Assembly (NCBI RefSeq): GCF_027579695.1
Contig: NC_083570.1
Span: 5,983,001-6,047,000 of the forward strand
DNA length: 64,000 nt
Direction: 5' to 3'
Source of the DNA: Neoarius graeffei
Lineage: Eukaryota; Chordata; Actinopteri; Siluriformes; Ariidae
The notes beneath the pieces are model-generated. The model worked only from the letters and a program-made list of their open reading frames with translations, searched no databases and was not told the DNA's origin. A program made the position numbers and the translations under genes. The stretch's first letter is position 1, and each line of letters starts with the position of its first letter. Positions 12,135-24,700 of this stretch are shown here, in pieces.

Positions 12135-13123
12135 CTATTCATGCACATCTGGAGTTAAATCGAGTTTGGTCATGGGAGTGGTTGGTCCTCCTCTCAGCCC
12201 AGCCAGGTAGACTTGAAGTCTCGGTTTCGTTACTCTGTCCGTCTCTCTTCATCTGGCAGGCGGCTTCTTTTGGAAGGAACGTCTGCGTGGTGTTGTGTCT
12301 CCTCATGTGGCTCAGGTCAGTCTGCGTCGAGTGGGTTACCTTATGGCGCAGGTTCGCCTTGGAGTGCATTCAACAAAATATCATGTTAAACTTATTTCGG
12401 GGCTTTTCGGACAGCTTGAGCGTAATCTAATCATGCCAGTGTATTTCAGGTGGAGCTGCTTACCAGTTTGATGGCTTTCCGTCTCAGCTCCCACTCGTTC
12501 CACTCGTAAGATCTGACGATGTTGCTCTCCAGCAGGTGTGTGTCCGTCTGTGTGCTGCTCTCACTTTTGCTGATGGGTTTCACCAACAATTTCTCACCTG
12601 ACTGCATCTGTGAAGACAAACTTTCTAAGAAACGCTGCTTTGCACTGGCTCACCGCATTGTTGTTGATTATTTTTTTGTCACTCTCAGGCTCACAGATGA
12701 GATGGACAAGGATGCGATTGCAGTTGAGTGGTTTTAATGTGCAGAGTGTGTGTGGAGTCTTCTTATGCAGCAACTGATTGGATCAGTATGTTGGATCAGT
12801 ATGTTGGTGCTGGATCAGCCATATTTGTAGGCTAAGAGCGTTCATGGGGAATGGAGTTTGTGGTGGAGATCAGCGAGTAGATCAAGGATGGGAAGGAGAA
12901 GACGCAAGTAAGTCACACGTCCATGATACCTGAGAGTACGGAGTGACGCTGGCAAACTGCTGATGAAGCTCGAGCAGCTGGATCAGCTCCGGGGATCTCT
13001 TCGCTCTTTCCGCGATCAGTTCGATATACTCGTCTGCATTTGAGGCGAACTGATATGCGGCCTGCTTGGAGCTGAAGCTGTAATATTTCTCCCTGTGCTT
13101 CAGGATGCTGATATTCGGATTGC
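12135..13123 (-). pseudogene. cfap206: 3' end of cfap206 (cilia and flagella associated protein 206), partial and frameshifted
   Basis: Three minus-strand blocks with splice borders: 13123-12930, 12607-12464 and 12357 to about 12135. They read in order as the C-terminal part of CFAP206, a radial-spoke-associated axonemal protein. Recognisable runs are YYSFSSKQAAYQFASN, ELIQLLELHQQFASVTPYSQ, SYEWNEWELRRKAIKL and KVTHSTQTDLSHMRR. The family match is from memory. In the last exon the reading frame shifts by one base near 12220-12240. The family-like ending (LAGLRGG...DVHE, stop at 12135-12137) continues in the other frame, while the open frame ends with TGA at 12139-12141. No upstream exons were found. 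An L1 fragment begins about 130 bp before the first block. I read it as a duplicated, broken 3' end. Confidence 0.65.
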
Positions 13124-13249
13124 CTTTGGAAAGGAACAACAGCAGACTGAGCTTCAGAAATATGGACATCTGCCTTAAAGCGTGTCCTTTATTAATTATA
13201 TTTAAAAGTCAGTACACTCACATCATTCGAAGTCTTCAAATATTTTCAA

Positions 13250-14450
13250 ATGATCAAATGCATTCAAGAGTGATGTTGCTTTTTTGCATTTCATCCACTT
13301 TAAGGCAGTGAGAATTTTCTACAAGATGTTTTTTGAACACAGTGAAAATAGGCCTTACTTTTTTCCATTTTGAGCAGTGAATGAAATATTTCAAGAGCAA
13401 TAGTAAATTATTCATAACATAGTCCGCTTGTGAATCCTTCAGACTCGTCCCAAATGTTATGTTGTCCAGGGTAAGTGTGTCCTGTAGCTGGATTTTAGAA
13501 GAAAGCCAGTCCAAAAAGTCCTCCCAAAATGTTTTTGTGTAAATACATTGAAAGAAAAGATGGTCCGTAGTTTCAATATCTGATTCACAGAAAATACAGT
13601 TGTTATCAATACTGTCAATATTGAACCTCATTCTTAGCGTTCCACTGGATGGATAAATCTCATTCAAAATCTTAACATGCGCTTCCTTCACCTTTGGACT
13701 GACAGGAAATTTTAGATATTGGGTCCTCCATTTTTTAACCTCTACTTCAGAGAACTTCTGAAAGATGGAATTTCTATTTGAACGTATTGGGTACAGATTA
13801 TTATTCAAATGATTATGTAGGATTTTGTTTGGTATCTCTTTGTTAAGAAAGTCTTGTTCCATGATGTAGAGTATTGGAAGGTTAGGAGGAGGCAAACTCT
13901 CAGGATCAATGTTTTGTACAAGTTGTTTGACTGGTTGAGGAATTGCTTTGCATATTTTCTTAAATTCAGCTTTTTTGCAGGTAATATTATGAATGGAGCA
14001 GAAGTTTTCATATAACAGCCAGTTGCCCTGATTATCCATAAGGTGAGATATTAACCAAATACCTTTATCCATCCAGTGTTGCAAAAAGAGAGATTTTCCA
14101 TGACACAGAACATATCTATTATTCCAAATCGGTGTTTGGTGTGGTGTAAAGTTGTGGTTGTACATAAGTTTACAGCATAACAGAACCTGCTTGTGAAAGG
14201 ACGCCAACTTGACTGGTAGTTTTTCTATATTAAAATCACATTTAAGGACAAACTCAATACCTCACATTTTTTTCAAATAAACCTCTGGAAAGACAAAATG
14301 AAATATTATTTCTACCTAGCAGAAAAGATTTTAACCATTTTATTTTTAAGACAGCATTTAGACATTCAAAGTCAATTGCTTGTACGCCACCTTCTTTATA
14401 TTCTTTTATAATTTCCGATTTTTTGATATCTTGAGCTCATCTTGTGTTAA
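13250..14450 (-). mobile_element. L1/Tx1-like LINE fragment, C-terminal part of ORF2
   Basis: A minus-strand frame of 317 codons (14207-13254) is preceded by about 240 bp of decayed frame reading GGVQAIDFECLNAVLKIKW-like residues. The region matches the part of fish L1/Tx1 ORF2 downstream of the reverse transcriptase: PIWNNR, then a C-x2-C...H-x4-C zinc-knuckle-like CIFCESDIETTDHLFFQC. No reverse transcriptase core or endonuclease is present, so it is heavily 5'-truncated. It is a different subfamily from the copies at 27.6 and 54.3 kb. Confidence 0.75.
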
Positions 14451-15160
14451 CACTACTAGCAGATTTCTTTCTTCTGCCTTTCAGCACATTCAGTTCAGTC
14501 TGTTAACAATGTCAAAATGACTCGTGTCAGTGTGGGTTTCCTCCTGGTTCTCCAGTGTTCTCCAACTTCTCAAAGACACATCTAATGACTGATTGAGGCA
14601 ACTCAGGATCTCTGATCTCAGACATATTCATCTACTGACTTCATTTCCATCTCAACAATCTGTTCATGAAAAAGAATTCTTCATCGACCCAGTATAATGT
14701 TCTTGATAAATCATGATGTAAGGAATAAAAGAGGATGAGGCATGCTGCTCCAGGAAACTAATCTGCGATGAGGTGGTGGGATGTGGCCCAACACAAAGTG
14801 GATTAGTTTCCACAAACAGCACGTCATGAAGAGTTCAGGCTCTTGTTAAGCCTGGAGCGCTCATACTGAGTGAAATGGAGATTATGTAGAAAAAAAGATC
14901 CACTTTTGTGATTTCTATTTGCAATAAACAATGCAAAATCAATAAAATATGGTTTTCCTTCCTGACAGCTGCGTCCTCCTCACTTTTAAAATGGCTCCAA
15001 CATTCTTTAGGGATGAAGATCACTTTAAAGATGTCACGAGGAAAAAGCTGTTCAAGTGAAACAATTGTAATTTATCAACAAGGCTGAAAGTTGTGCTTGA
15101 GGTGTCAGTAGGCGGAAAAGTCCTGAAAATTAAGATCCATTCTGTGAGTCTCATCTCATC
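14451..15160. other. intergenic sequence, nothing recognised
   Basis: No gene or named repeat was identified. A 62-codon minus-strand frame (15023-14835) starts with MIFIPKECWSHFKSEEDAAVRK but has no supporting splice context or family match. Confidence 0.45.
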
Positions 15161-15339
15161 TCATTATTAATCCTAATCAGTGCAGTTACATGGGTTATAT
15201 TTCTGCACTGAAGGGAGATGAAATGGTTAATAGATGAGTGTTCATGATCTCTCTGTGTTTGTGCTCCTCCTCTTCCTCTATTGCTCTTTCACACACAGAA
15301 CCAGGAAGTAACTCCTCATTTCAGAGAAAACAAAACTGA

Positions 15340-15370
<31 letters not shown>

Positions 15371-15382
15371 GATTTCAGGAAA
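15161..15382 (+). promoter_or_regulatory. 5' flank and probable 5' UTR of TRIM gene A
   Basis: This stretch is paralogous to 51478-51680 upstream of gene C (shared words around cctaatcagtgc and aggaagt). Conservation up to the ATG suggests that it holds the promoter and 5' UTR of both genes. No TATA box is obvious. A (CT)n tract occupies 15341-15366 just before the start codon context ggaaaATGG. Confidence 0.45.
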
Positions 15383-18300
15383 ATGGCCGAGGCCAGTATT
15401 TCAGTAGATCAGCTTTCTGTGGACCAGTTCATGTGTCCAGTGTGTCTGGATCTCCTGAAGGATCCGGTGGCTATCCCCTGTGGTCACAGTTTCTGTAAGG
15501 TGTGTATTAATGGCTGCTGGGATCAGGAGGATCAGAAGGGCGTCTACAGCTGTCCTCAGTGCAGAGACACTTTCACGACAAGGCCTGTTCTACGCAGAAA
15601 CAACATGCTGGATGAAGTGGTGGAGAAACTGAAGAAGACTAAAGTCCAAGCTGCTTCTCCTGCTCACTGTTACGCTGGACCTGGAGATGTGGAGTGTGAT
15701 TTCTGCACCGGGAGAAAACACAAAGCCGTCAAGTCCTGTCTGATTTGTTTGACTTCATTTTGTGAAATTCATCTGAAACCTCATCTTGAAGTTCCTGCTT
15801 TGAAAATACACACATTAATTGAAGCCTCAGCAAAACTCCAAGAGAAGATCTGCTCTGAACATAACAAGCTGATTGAGATCTACTGTCGTACTGATCAAAC
15901 CTGCATCTGTTATTTGTGTACGATGGATCATCACAAAGGTCACGACACCATCACAGTTGCAGCAGAAAGAGCTGAGAAACAGGTGAGAACTAGAAATCTT
16001 TCCAGAATTAAATCATCTTAATTATACAACCCCGATTCCAAAAAAGTTGGGACAAAGTACAAATTGTAAATAAAAACGGAATGCAATGATGTGGAAGTTT
16101 CAAAATTCCATATTTTATTCAGAATAGAACATAGATGACATATCAAATGCTTAAACTGAGAAAATGTATCATTTAAAGAGAAAAATTAGGTGATTTTAAA
16201 TTTCATGACAACAACACATCTCAAAAAAGTTGGGACAAGGCCATGTTTCCCACTGTGAGACATCCCCTTTTCTCTTTACAACAGTCTGTAAATGTCTGGG
16301 GACTGAGGAGACAAGTTGCTCAAGTTTAGGGATAGGAATGTTAACCCATTCTTGTCTAATGTAGAATTCTAGTTGCTCAACTGTCTTAGGTCTTTTTTGT
16401 CGTATCTTCCGTTTTATGATGCGCCAAATGTTTTCTATGGGTGAAAGATCTGGACTGCAGGCTGGCCGGTTCAGTACCCGGACCCTTCTTCTACGCAGCC
16501 ATGATGCTGTAATTGATGCAGTATGTGGTTTGGCATTGTCATGTTGGAAAATGCAAGGTCTTCCCTGAAAGAGACGTTGTCTGGATGGGAGCATATGTTG
16601 CTCTAGAACCTGGATATACCTTTCAGCATTGATGGTGTCTTTCCAGATGTGTAAGCTGCCCATGATACACGCACTAATGCAACCCCATACCATCAGAGAT
16701 GCAGGCTTCTGAACTTAGCGCTCATAACAACTTGGGTCGTCCTTCTCCTCTTTAGTCCAAATGACACGGCGTCCCTGATTTCCATAAAGAACTTCAAACT
16801 TTGATTCATCTGACCACAGAACAGTTTTCCACTTTGCCACAGTCCATTTTAAATGAGCCTTGGCCCAGAGAAGACGTTTGCGCTTCTGGATCATGTTTAG
16901 ATATGGCTTCTTCTTTGAACTATAGAGTTTTAGCTGGCAACGGCGGATGGCATGGTGAATTGTGTTCACAGATAATGTTCTTTGGAAATATTCCTGAGCC
17001 CATTTTGTGATTTCCAATACAGAAGCATGCCTGTATGTGATGCAGTGCCGTCTAAGGGCCCGAAGATCACGGGCACCCAGTATGGTTTTCCGGCCTTGAC
17101 CCTTACGCACAGAGATTCTTCCAGATTCTCTGAATCTTTTGATGATATTATGCACTGTAAATGATGATATGTTCAAACTCTTTGCAATTTTACACTGTCA
17201 AACTCCTTTCTGATATTGCTCCACTATTTGTCGGCACAGAATTAGGGGGATTGGTGATCCTCTTCCCATCTTTACTTCTGAGAGCCGCTGCCACTCCATG
17301 ATGCTCTTTTTTTCCCAGTCATGTTAATGACCTATTGCCAATTGACCTAATGATTTGCAATTTGGTCCTCCAGCTGTTCCTTTTTTGTACCTTTAACTTT
17401 TCCAGCCTCTTATTGCCCCTGTCCCAACTTTTTTGAGATGTGTTGCTGTCATAAAATTTCAAATGAGCCAATATTTGGCATGAAATTTCAAAATGTCTCA
17501 CTTTCAACATTTGATATGTTGTCTATGTTCTATTGTGAATGCAATATCAGTTTTTGAGATTTGTAAATTATTGCATTCCGTTTTTATTTATTATTTATTT
17601 TATTTTTATTTTTTTATTCCTTTTCACTAGCCACAATTTTGTTGCCAGGAAATCGCAGTTTTTTCTTCACCATGATGCATTAAAGTTCGGAAGATCTAGA
17701 TTTAATTATGAATGGCAGCATATAATGTATCTCTACAGTAGCACTCAATACTCAGTGCTGTTAAGGTCGCTCCCTCTATGAAAACATGCAACCAGTTGAG
17801 ACAAAAATATAAACAGAGTATTCTGTTTATTGAACTCCAATTCAAGCCCCTTACAATATGAAATATCGTATAATATGAAAAATAGCATTCAGGACAACTG
17901 AAATGATTCTAATATTAAAAGTCCAATTCAAAACATTCATCACTGAAAAACATTTGATGTTTTGATATGCAAGTATTATGTGTATTATCAAGTATTATTA
18001 TGTATATTATGTATTATCTATTAGTGTGTGTGTGTGAACATGTGTAGAGAGAGACATTAAATGTCCTCATTACATTCATCATCAGATGAGTCTGAATGGT
18101 CTGTGAAAAATGGTCTTCATGACCTGAGGCTTCCAGCAGGCCATAAGTTGATAGCTGGGGTGAGATCAACTTCTTTCCAAACGCGTGAACGTTTCTAAAC
18201 AGCAGCTCCATCCTCTCCAGCTCAGCCGACTTCATGACAGCCAGGGACTGAAAGCAATGCTGTCCTGTAGTGAACCAGCCGTCTTTGCCTGTTTTGATGT

Positions 18301-21300
18301 TATAGTACCGATGTGTGCATTTGACTTTTTGTGGTCCTTTATAGTTTCGGGTTTAAAATTACTGGTGCCTGTCTTTGCCAGACTTTCTACAGTCTTCGCA
18401 GTACAGGGTATTTTCGGTTTTGCGATAAACTAGCCAATCTCACCCGAACTTCCATTTGTCATTGAACTGTCTTATCTTCCTATTAGCGTCTTGTTCATCT
18501 CCATGGCCGGAGCCAGCTATGAGGCCCCCGCGGTCTGGACCTTGGTCATTTTTGAGAGCTGAAAATACATTTGTACATTAAATATTCAATTGAATAAAAA
18601 ATAAAGAATAACATGAAAACTTCTTCGTAAAAAGTGCATTGATAATTATGTTAAATGTTGATTCTGTCTTCTGTGTGTATTTGGTGTGCACGGCTCTGAG
18701 ACCAAGAACACAAACGCGAATGAGCGCGCGACTCGGCGGAGGAACGCAGTGCAGGAGACACGGGGTTTTCATGGGAACCATCAGCGCACTTTCATCAAGC
18801 TGTTCAATTTACATTTTCGAAGCAGCGCAGTTGTAGCCAGACACGCAGCTTGTGAACAGGCAAGGCAGGCAACTGTTTGGGGCCCCCTGGCCCAGGGGCC
18901 TCCAAAGAGTCGGGGCCAGAGGGCTAATTTATTTTGTTTTTTATTGTTTTTATTGTTCTTTACCATTGTATTTTCATATTTGGAATTTAAAAAACTTTGC
19001 TTTCATACATTTTTCGTTGGTGTCAGATTATTTATAACATATTGGTGATGAACACTGGTCAGAAGGGCCCCCTGGAAATTTTTGCTTGGGGCCACAACAG
19101 ACTCTAGAATCGCCTCTGGTTGTAGCCTGCCTTGTTTGTGATTTTAAAAATAAATCATTGGATCAGCCAAAGCAATAGAGTGGAAAGTTTCAACTTATGT
19201 TTGCCTTGGGTAACTTTGCCTAAAACATGGTGGTGTATACTGTTTTTTTTTTTTTTTCCCAGAATTTTTTTTTTTTTTGTGTGTGTGTGTAGGTGTAACG
19301 GATGCCAGATTGTTAATGGATCTCAGTTCAATAGGCTACATGGTTAGGGGATCTTTTGTCCTCATTGCTTGGGCCAGATCAAACCATTAAACAAGCTTAA
19401 ATTATTCTTACTTTTGCCACATACATGATTTTTTTTTTTTCATAACTGATGATATTCAGTTCAAACACCATTAAGAGTAATTTCAGGAATAGATCTCTTG
19501 TGTGGCGTGTAATTCACCCCTCTCATTTAAATATGGTGAACATTTTTCGGCGTGCACTTTGCACATCACGGACCTCGGTGATTTTAAAAAGCTGCTCCGG
19601 CCCTGCGCATCTCTGCCCCTTTTTCCCTGAGCAGCAGGGTTTGAAACTCCAGCTATATGCCGCCACATAGTGCGCTTGTCAGTCGTCAGCAACTTTGTTG
19701 CTTCGTTCATTAACCACAGGTTACCGTATCATTGATTTTATCTGAGACGTTCTAAACAATTCTAACATGTTGTGTCAGAATGTTTATGCAGGTGCTCATG
19801 GGAGTTGTAGGCGCGTAATATTACATTGCAATGCGTTTATTATATCAGATGCCTTCAGAGAAAACTACAATTAAAATATATTGTCATCCCACAGAATAAA
19901 CCACCCACCAAAGAGGCTAGTGAGATGAAAGTTATTACCCGCCAAAGCCCAATTTTACCCGCATTTGGCAGGTGGGCGGGTGCTAATGTAAAGCCCTGGT
20001 GTGTATCAATCAGAAGGATTCTGTAAAAGCTGATTAAAATTGTCTGTGTTCTGGTGAACAGAGTGTTAAATTTATCTTCAGTGATGGTCGTAATCTGGTT
20101 CGGGGTGGGTTTCCTGATAACGTTGCCCTTTAGACCTAAAGACAGAGTTGAGAGACTCTCTTAAGGAACGAACGTTGTCTCTGTATGTGGTTTTCCCAAA
20201 CTCACTCGTAAGAAGGAGTCTAAAGAGCAACAGGACGAAGAGCGTCTTTGCAGTTCGCGTCCCTGAAGGCAATCATATTGGACATGACTAACAGTGTCCA
20301 AGTTAACTAGCTATGTGTAAACATTAGCCGTGGACAAGACTATGGCAACTTGGCGGGCAAATCCACAGAAAGTCATTTGACTAATCAGACTGTGTAGCGA
20401 TTGCAACGTTATCGCGAGCTCTAAAGCACAGACAACTTCACTGCAAGCTTTCTCTTGGAATAAAACGTTTATATCCCTCAATATGCTTCCGCAGGTCGGA
20501 TGGTGAGTTTTTGTAGGCTGTGATGTGCTCCGTTTTAGGCAAACAAAGCAAACATTTCAAATGAAACGACTCTTTATTCCTTCAGAAAACTGAACCATGG
20601 GTTCTAGCTATAGAACCGTGGGTGTGTGCATTCCCCAGAAGAACCGCCTCCTTCCATTCTGCCATCAACTGATCGTGTTAAATAATGCTGCGGAGAAATC
20701 ATTGATCTTGATTTTATCCAGTCTATGGACGTGATGTGACCCTAGTGATTACTGATAGACTGTCTCAGTGTCACCTGCGGAAAAAACAATCACGTTTTAG
20801 AAAAGAAAAACATCCACTTTCAAAGCAGCTTCATAGTAACGAGTAACGAGGACCTTGATAGAAATGTAGTGGAGTAAAAAGTACGATATTTATCTTTCAA
20901 ATGTAGTGAAGTTCAAGTCATAAGTTTCCAAAAAAAAATACTCAAGTAAAGTACAGATACTCAAAAAATGTATTTAAGTACAGAACTCAAGTAAATGTAC
21001 TTCGTTACTGTCCACCTCTGATAATTAACTCGATGTATTTGCAATGTACAAGAAAACTAATTGAACACCACCAGCAGATTCAACACCAGTTTCCCCCGCT
21101 GACTGTGAGAGTCCCTCAGAGCCGCATGCGCATTCTGTGGATTCGGCAGCGAGCGAGTCGCTCTTTGTTTTGAACGAGTGCTCCGGGTCTCTCGTAAATT
21201 CCGAGCAAACTAAAGGACGACTTGTGCTACGATGTTGTTCGGGAAAACCACGTTAGCTTGATGATGGATCTTAAGAGGTCATTTAAAACTCTCTTGGCCT

Positions 21301-21362
21301 TAAGAGGCTTTCGGGAAACCCAGCCCAGATCAGTTAGTGAACATTTCTCTCTCTCTCTCTCA

Positions 21363-21413
<51 letters not shown>

Positions 21414-21715
21414 ACCTTCAGAGCGAAACATGAATGTACTTTGAACTGACATTAATATGGAACCAGTTCGCTCGTACTGTATAAAAAGCTGAATGTATTT
21501 TATTTGTCCTCAGAGTGAGTTAAAGGAGGAGCAGATGAAATCCCAGCAGAGAATCCAGGAGAAGCAGAAGAAGGTGCAGGAGCTGAAACAGGCTGTGAAC
21601 ACTATAAAGGTGAGCAGTGAGCAGAGACAGAGCTGCTCCTAGAAACACACACAACATGGACAACGAGTCATTTACAGTCCCAGTAAGAGAGGGAATGATA
21701 GATGAGCTTTACATC

Positions 21716-21761
<46 letters not shown>

Positions 21762-24700
21762 TAACAGCTCAGTGCACAGACAGCAGTGGAGGACAGTGAG
21801 AGGATCTTTACTGAGCTGATCAGCTCCATGGAGAAAAAGCGCTGGGAGGTGACAGAGCTGATCAGAGATCAGGAGAAGGCTGAACTGAGTCGAGCTGAAC
21901 GACTCCTGGAGCAACTGGAGCAGGAGATTGCTGATCTTCAGAGGAGAGTCACTGAGCTGGAGCAGCTTTCACACACACACGATCACATCCATTTCCTCCA
22001 GGTAACACTCACTGTCTGATCTACAGAGCCAGCTGTTCCTCACACACTCTCTAAAACACCTCTCATTAAGGGAACAATAAATGTCCCTGTCTGACATCAC
22101 AAGTGGGTTTTACATTTCATTTGCTTTCTGTAGGTTTTAGCTTCTGGACGTCGCTCTCCTACATTACCCAGACCAGAGTTTCACACATCCAGCGTCACTG
22201 TCCATCAACATCTCTCATTTGATGGAGTGAGGAATTCTCTCTCAGATCTGAAAAAGAGACTCGAGGAATTCTGTGAGGAGGAATTCAACAAAATGCCTCC
22301 ACATGGTAAGAGGAGCTGTTCCTGCTGGAGAAACACAGTGATGTGTTATTTCTTAGCGATGCTCCTGCTTTCTTTTCTGCAGACACTTTATTCACCCGAC
22401 ACTTTGAACTAAAACACTGATTTAAAATGAATAAACTGACTGGATCACTTTCAACTCTTTCCATCTTTTACACAAACTCATGTTTCTATTTTTCTCTCCA
22501 CAGCTGCAGCAGTTCAGATCATTTCAGAACCAGAACCACAGAGCAGAGAAGAGTTTCTGAAATGTACATCTAACACACACACACACACACACACTCTTCT
22601 GGGCCTGTCACGATGATAAATTTTGTTGGATGATATATTGTCTCAAATTATTGCGATAAATATTATTGTTGACGTCTTTTCAAGACAATTTTATGCCACT
22701 AGTAAAATAATAATGATCATGCAAATACACCCTTTCATAGAACAGTAAACTTTTTAATTAAGTCAACTTATTCAATACAACAGTGGAACGTAAAAAATAA
22801 ATATAAATAAATAAGCTAAAGAAATAAAAAAAAACAATCAAACAAAACCACTCACAACAAAAACAATAAATAAAATACAATTTATGGCTCTTAAAAATTG
22901 CACTGAAGTGAATATTAACTTGGCACAGGGTAATAAAAAGACATTCTTTTCTTCACAGGCAACATTCTGCCAATCCAGTTTCTCAAAGATTAGTACCCAG
23001 ATCAACAAAAAGTGCAAAGTAACAACGTATTGCCAGCTGTCATTTGGATAAAAGTCACAACAATTAGAACGAGATAACATGTAGGCAAGGGCGTAGGTTT
23101 GGTATTAACATTGGTGGGGACAAAAACCCAATGCCAACCCCCAGTGGTGCCAACTTCAGGTCAACATTAGAGGGTCACAATATTTTGCTCTGTTGTGTTC
23201 CACCAAAAGAGTCTCCATCATCTCTCCAAAGGCCAGACTTTTAACATTTGAAGTTCAGAACTGTAGTAATTCATGAATAATAATAATAATAATAATAATA
23301 TGAAATCCATTTGATTAACTGCAAATCTTGCATGTGATGATGAACTCATTCTACCAATTTGCAAATGTGTTTTCCAAGCGAATACCGCACTGACTGTCGG
23401 GAGGGTGTATGTTCCTTTCCCTCATAAATGGAAATAAAACCCATCCGGAGCCTTAAACACTGCGTTCCATGAGGCTGGCAGGGGGAGTCGCTCTCTTCAG
23501 TGGGATCTTTAACTAGTTTTAGAATGCTAGTTTAAGCTGATATGTGATTGATCTAACGGTAAAACAGCACGAGGGCTCGAGAACTTGGACAGGTTACAAT
23601 TTTACTTCAGGGTTGCCAGATACTGCTGACGTTTTCCAACCCAAAATATGTTCAAAACCGCCCAAAATGTAAAATGGACTTGATGCCTATCTTGTAAAGT
23701 AAAAATATGCAGCTAAAGTCCAGTATACTATTTGTAAATCGAACAAATAGCACCATGAGCCCGTCAGTGCTGGAGGTGAAGAATCTGCTGTCTGGTACTC
23801 GGCTCCGTGTGGTTCAATCAGATTATAACTCTGCAATCATCTGCTGTGTTCTGAATCCTACATGCACCAGTAGGTGGCGCACACGCAGAATTTTATGTAG
23901 GCTATGTTAGGCTGCTGGGCCATAGAAGGTTCACGCTGCACGCTGCATGCTGCACGCTACACGTTCACGTGAAGAACCGGACCCTGGGCCATTAAACTTC
24001 ATGCTTGGATGTTCACGTGTTGCGTCTGTTCTACTTTGACCGAGTAACCAACAATATGGACTCTTCGGATGACGACGATTGCCTCATTCTGCTTTTACTG
24101 AGACAGAGGAAGAGAAAAAGGAACAGAATTTGGAGCCGAGAACACTTCCTTCTGAGAGAAACCCGTGGTGAATTTCACCGAACATTCTATAATCTGCTTG
24201 ACAATCCCGATGAAGAACTATTTTTCAATTATACCATTCAATTATATTTTTTCTGAAGTTTTCCCCTGAAAGCATAGAGTTATCTCCCTAGACCCGTTCT
24301 GATTGGCTGGCGCGGCGGTGACCGCATGCATTGACTGGAATTTCCGTCTTCACGCCTAGAAAAAAGTGTGCATGTTCATTTCATGCTTCACGCGTGAAGT
24401 GTGCAGCGTGCAGCGTGCAACGTGAACGCCGTTCTATGGCCCAGAGCAAGTCATGCTACGTTTGTCCACTTTTCTTTACACGCGTGTAGCGTGCAGCATG
24501 CAGCGTGCAGCGTGAACCTTCTATGGCCCAGCAGCCTTAGGCTACGATGCATATCTAACATCTGCATTGTTGAGGTTATTATTTATTTATTTATCTTTTT
24601 ATCCTGTTTGTTTTATTAATTTTATAGGCCTAGTTATTCTGCTTAATTTATTTTTGTCTACATCCATGTATTTTCTTCATCTGTTATCCTGATTTTTGTG

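Noticed and set aside
18686-19048. 120-codon plus-strand frame
   Set aside because: It runs across the border of a 281-bp hAT element with a clear target duplication and shows no domain.
24401-24619. 72-codon frame with repeated cysteine/alanine words
   Set aside because: It reads through the inverted repeat of the Harbinger derivative (gtgcagcgtgcag words).
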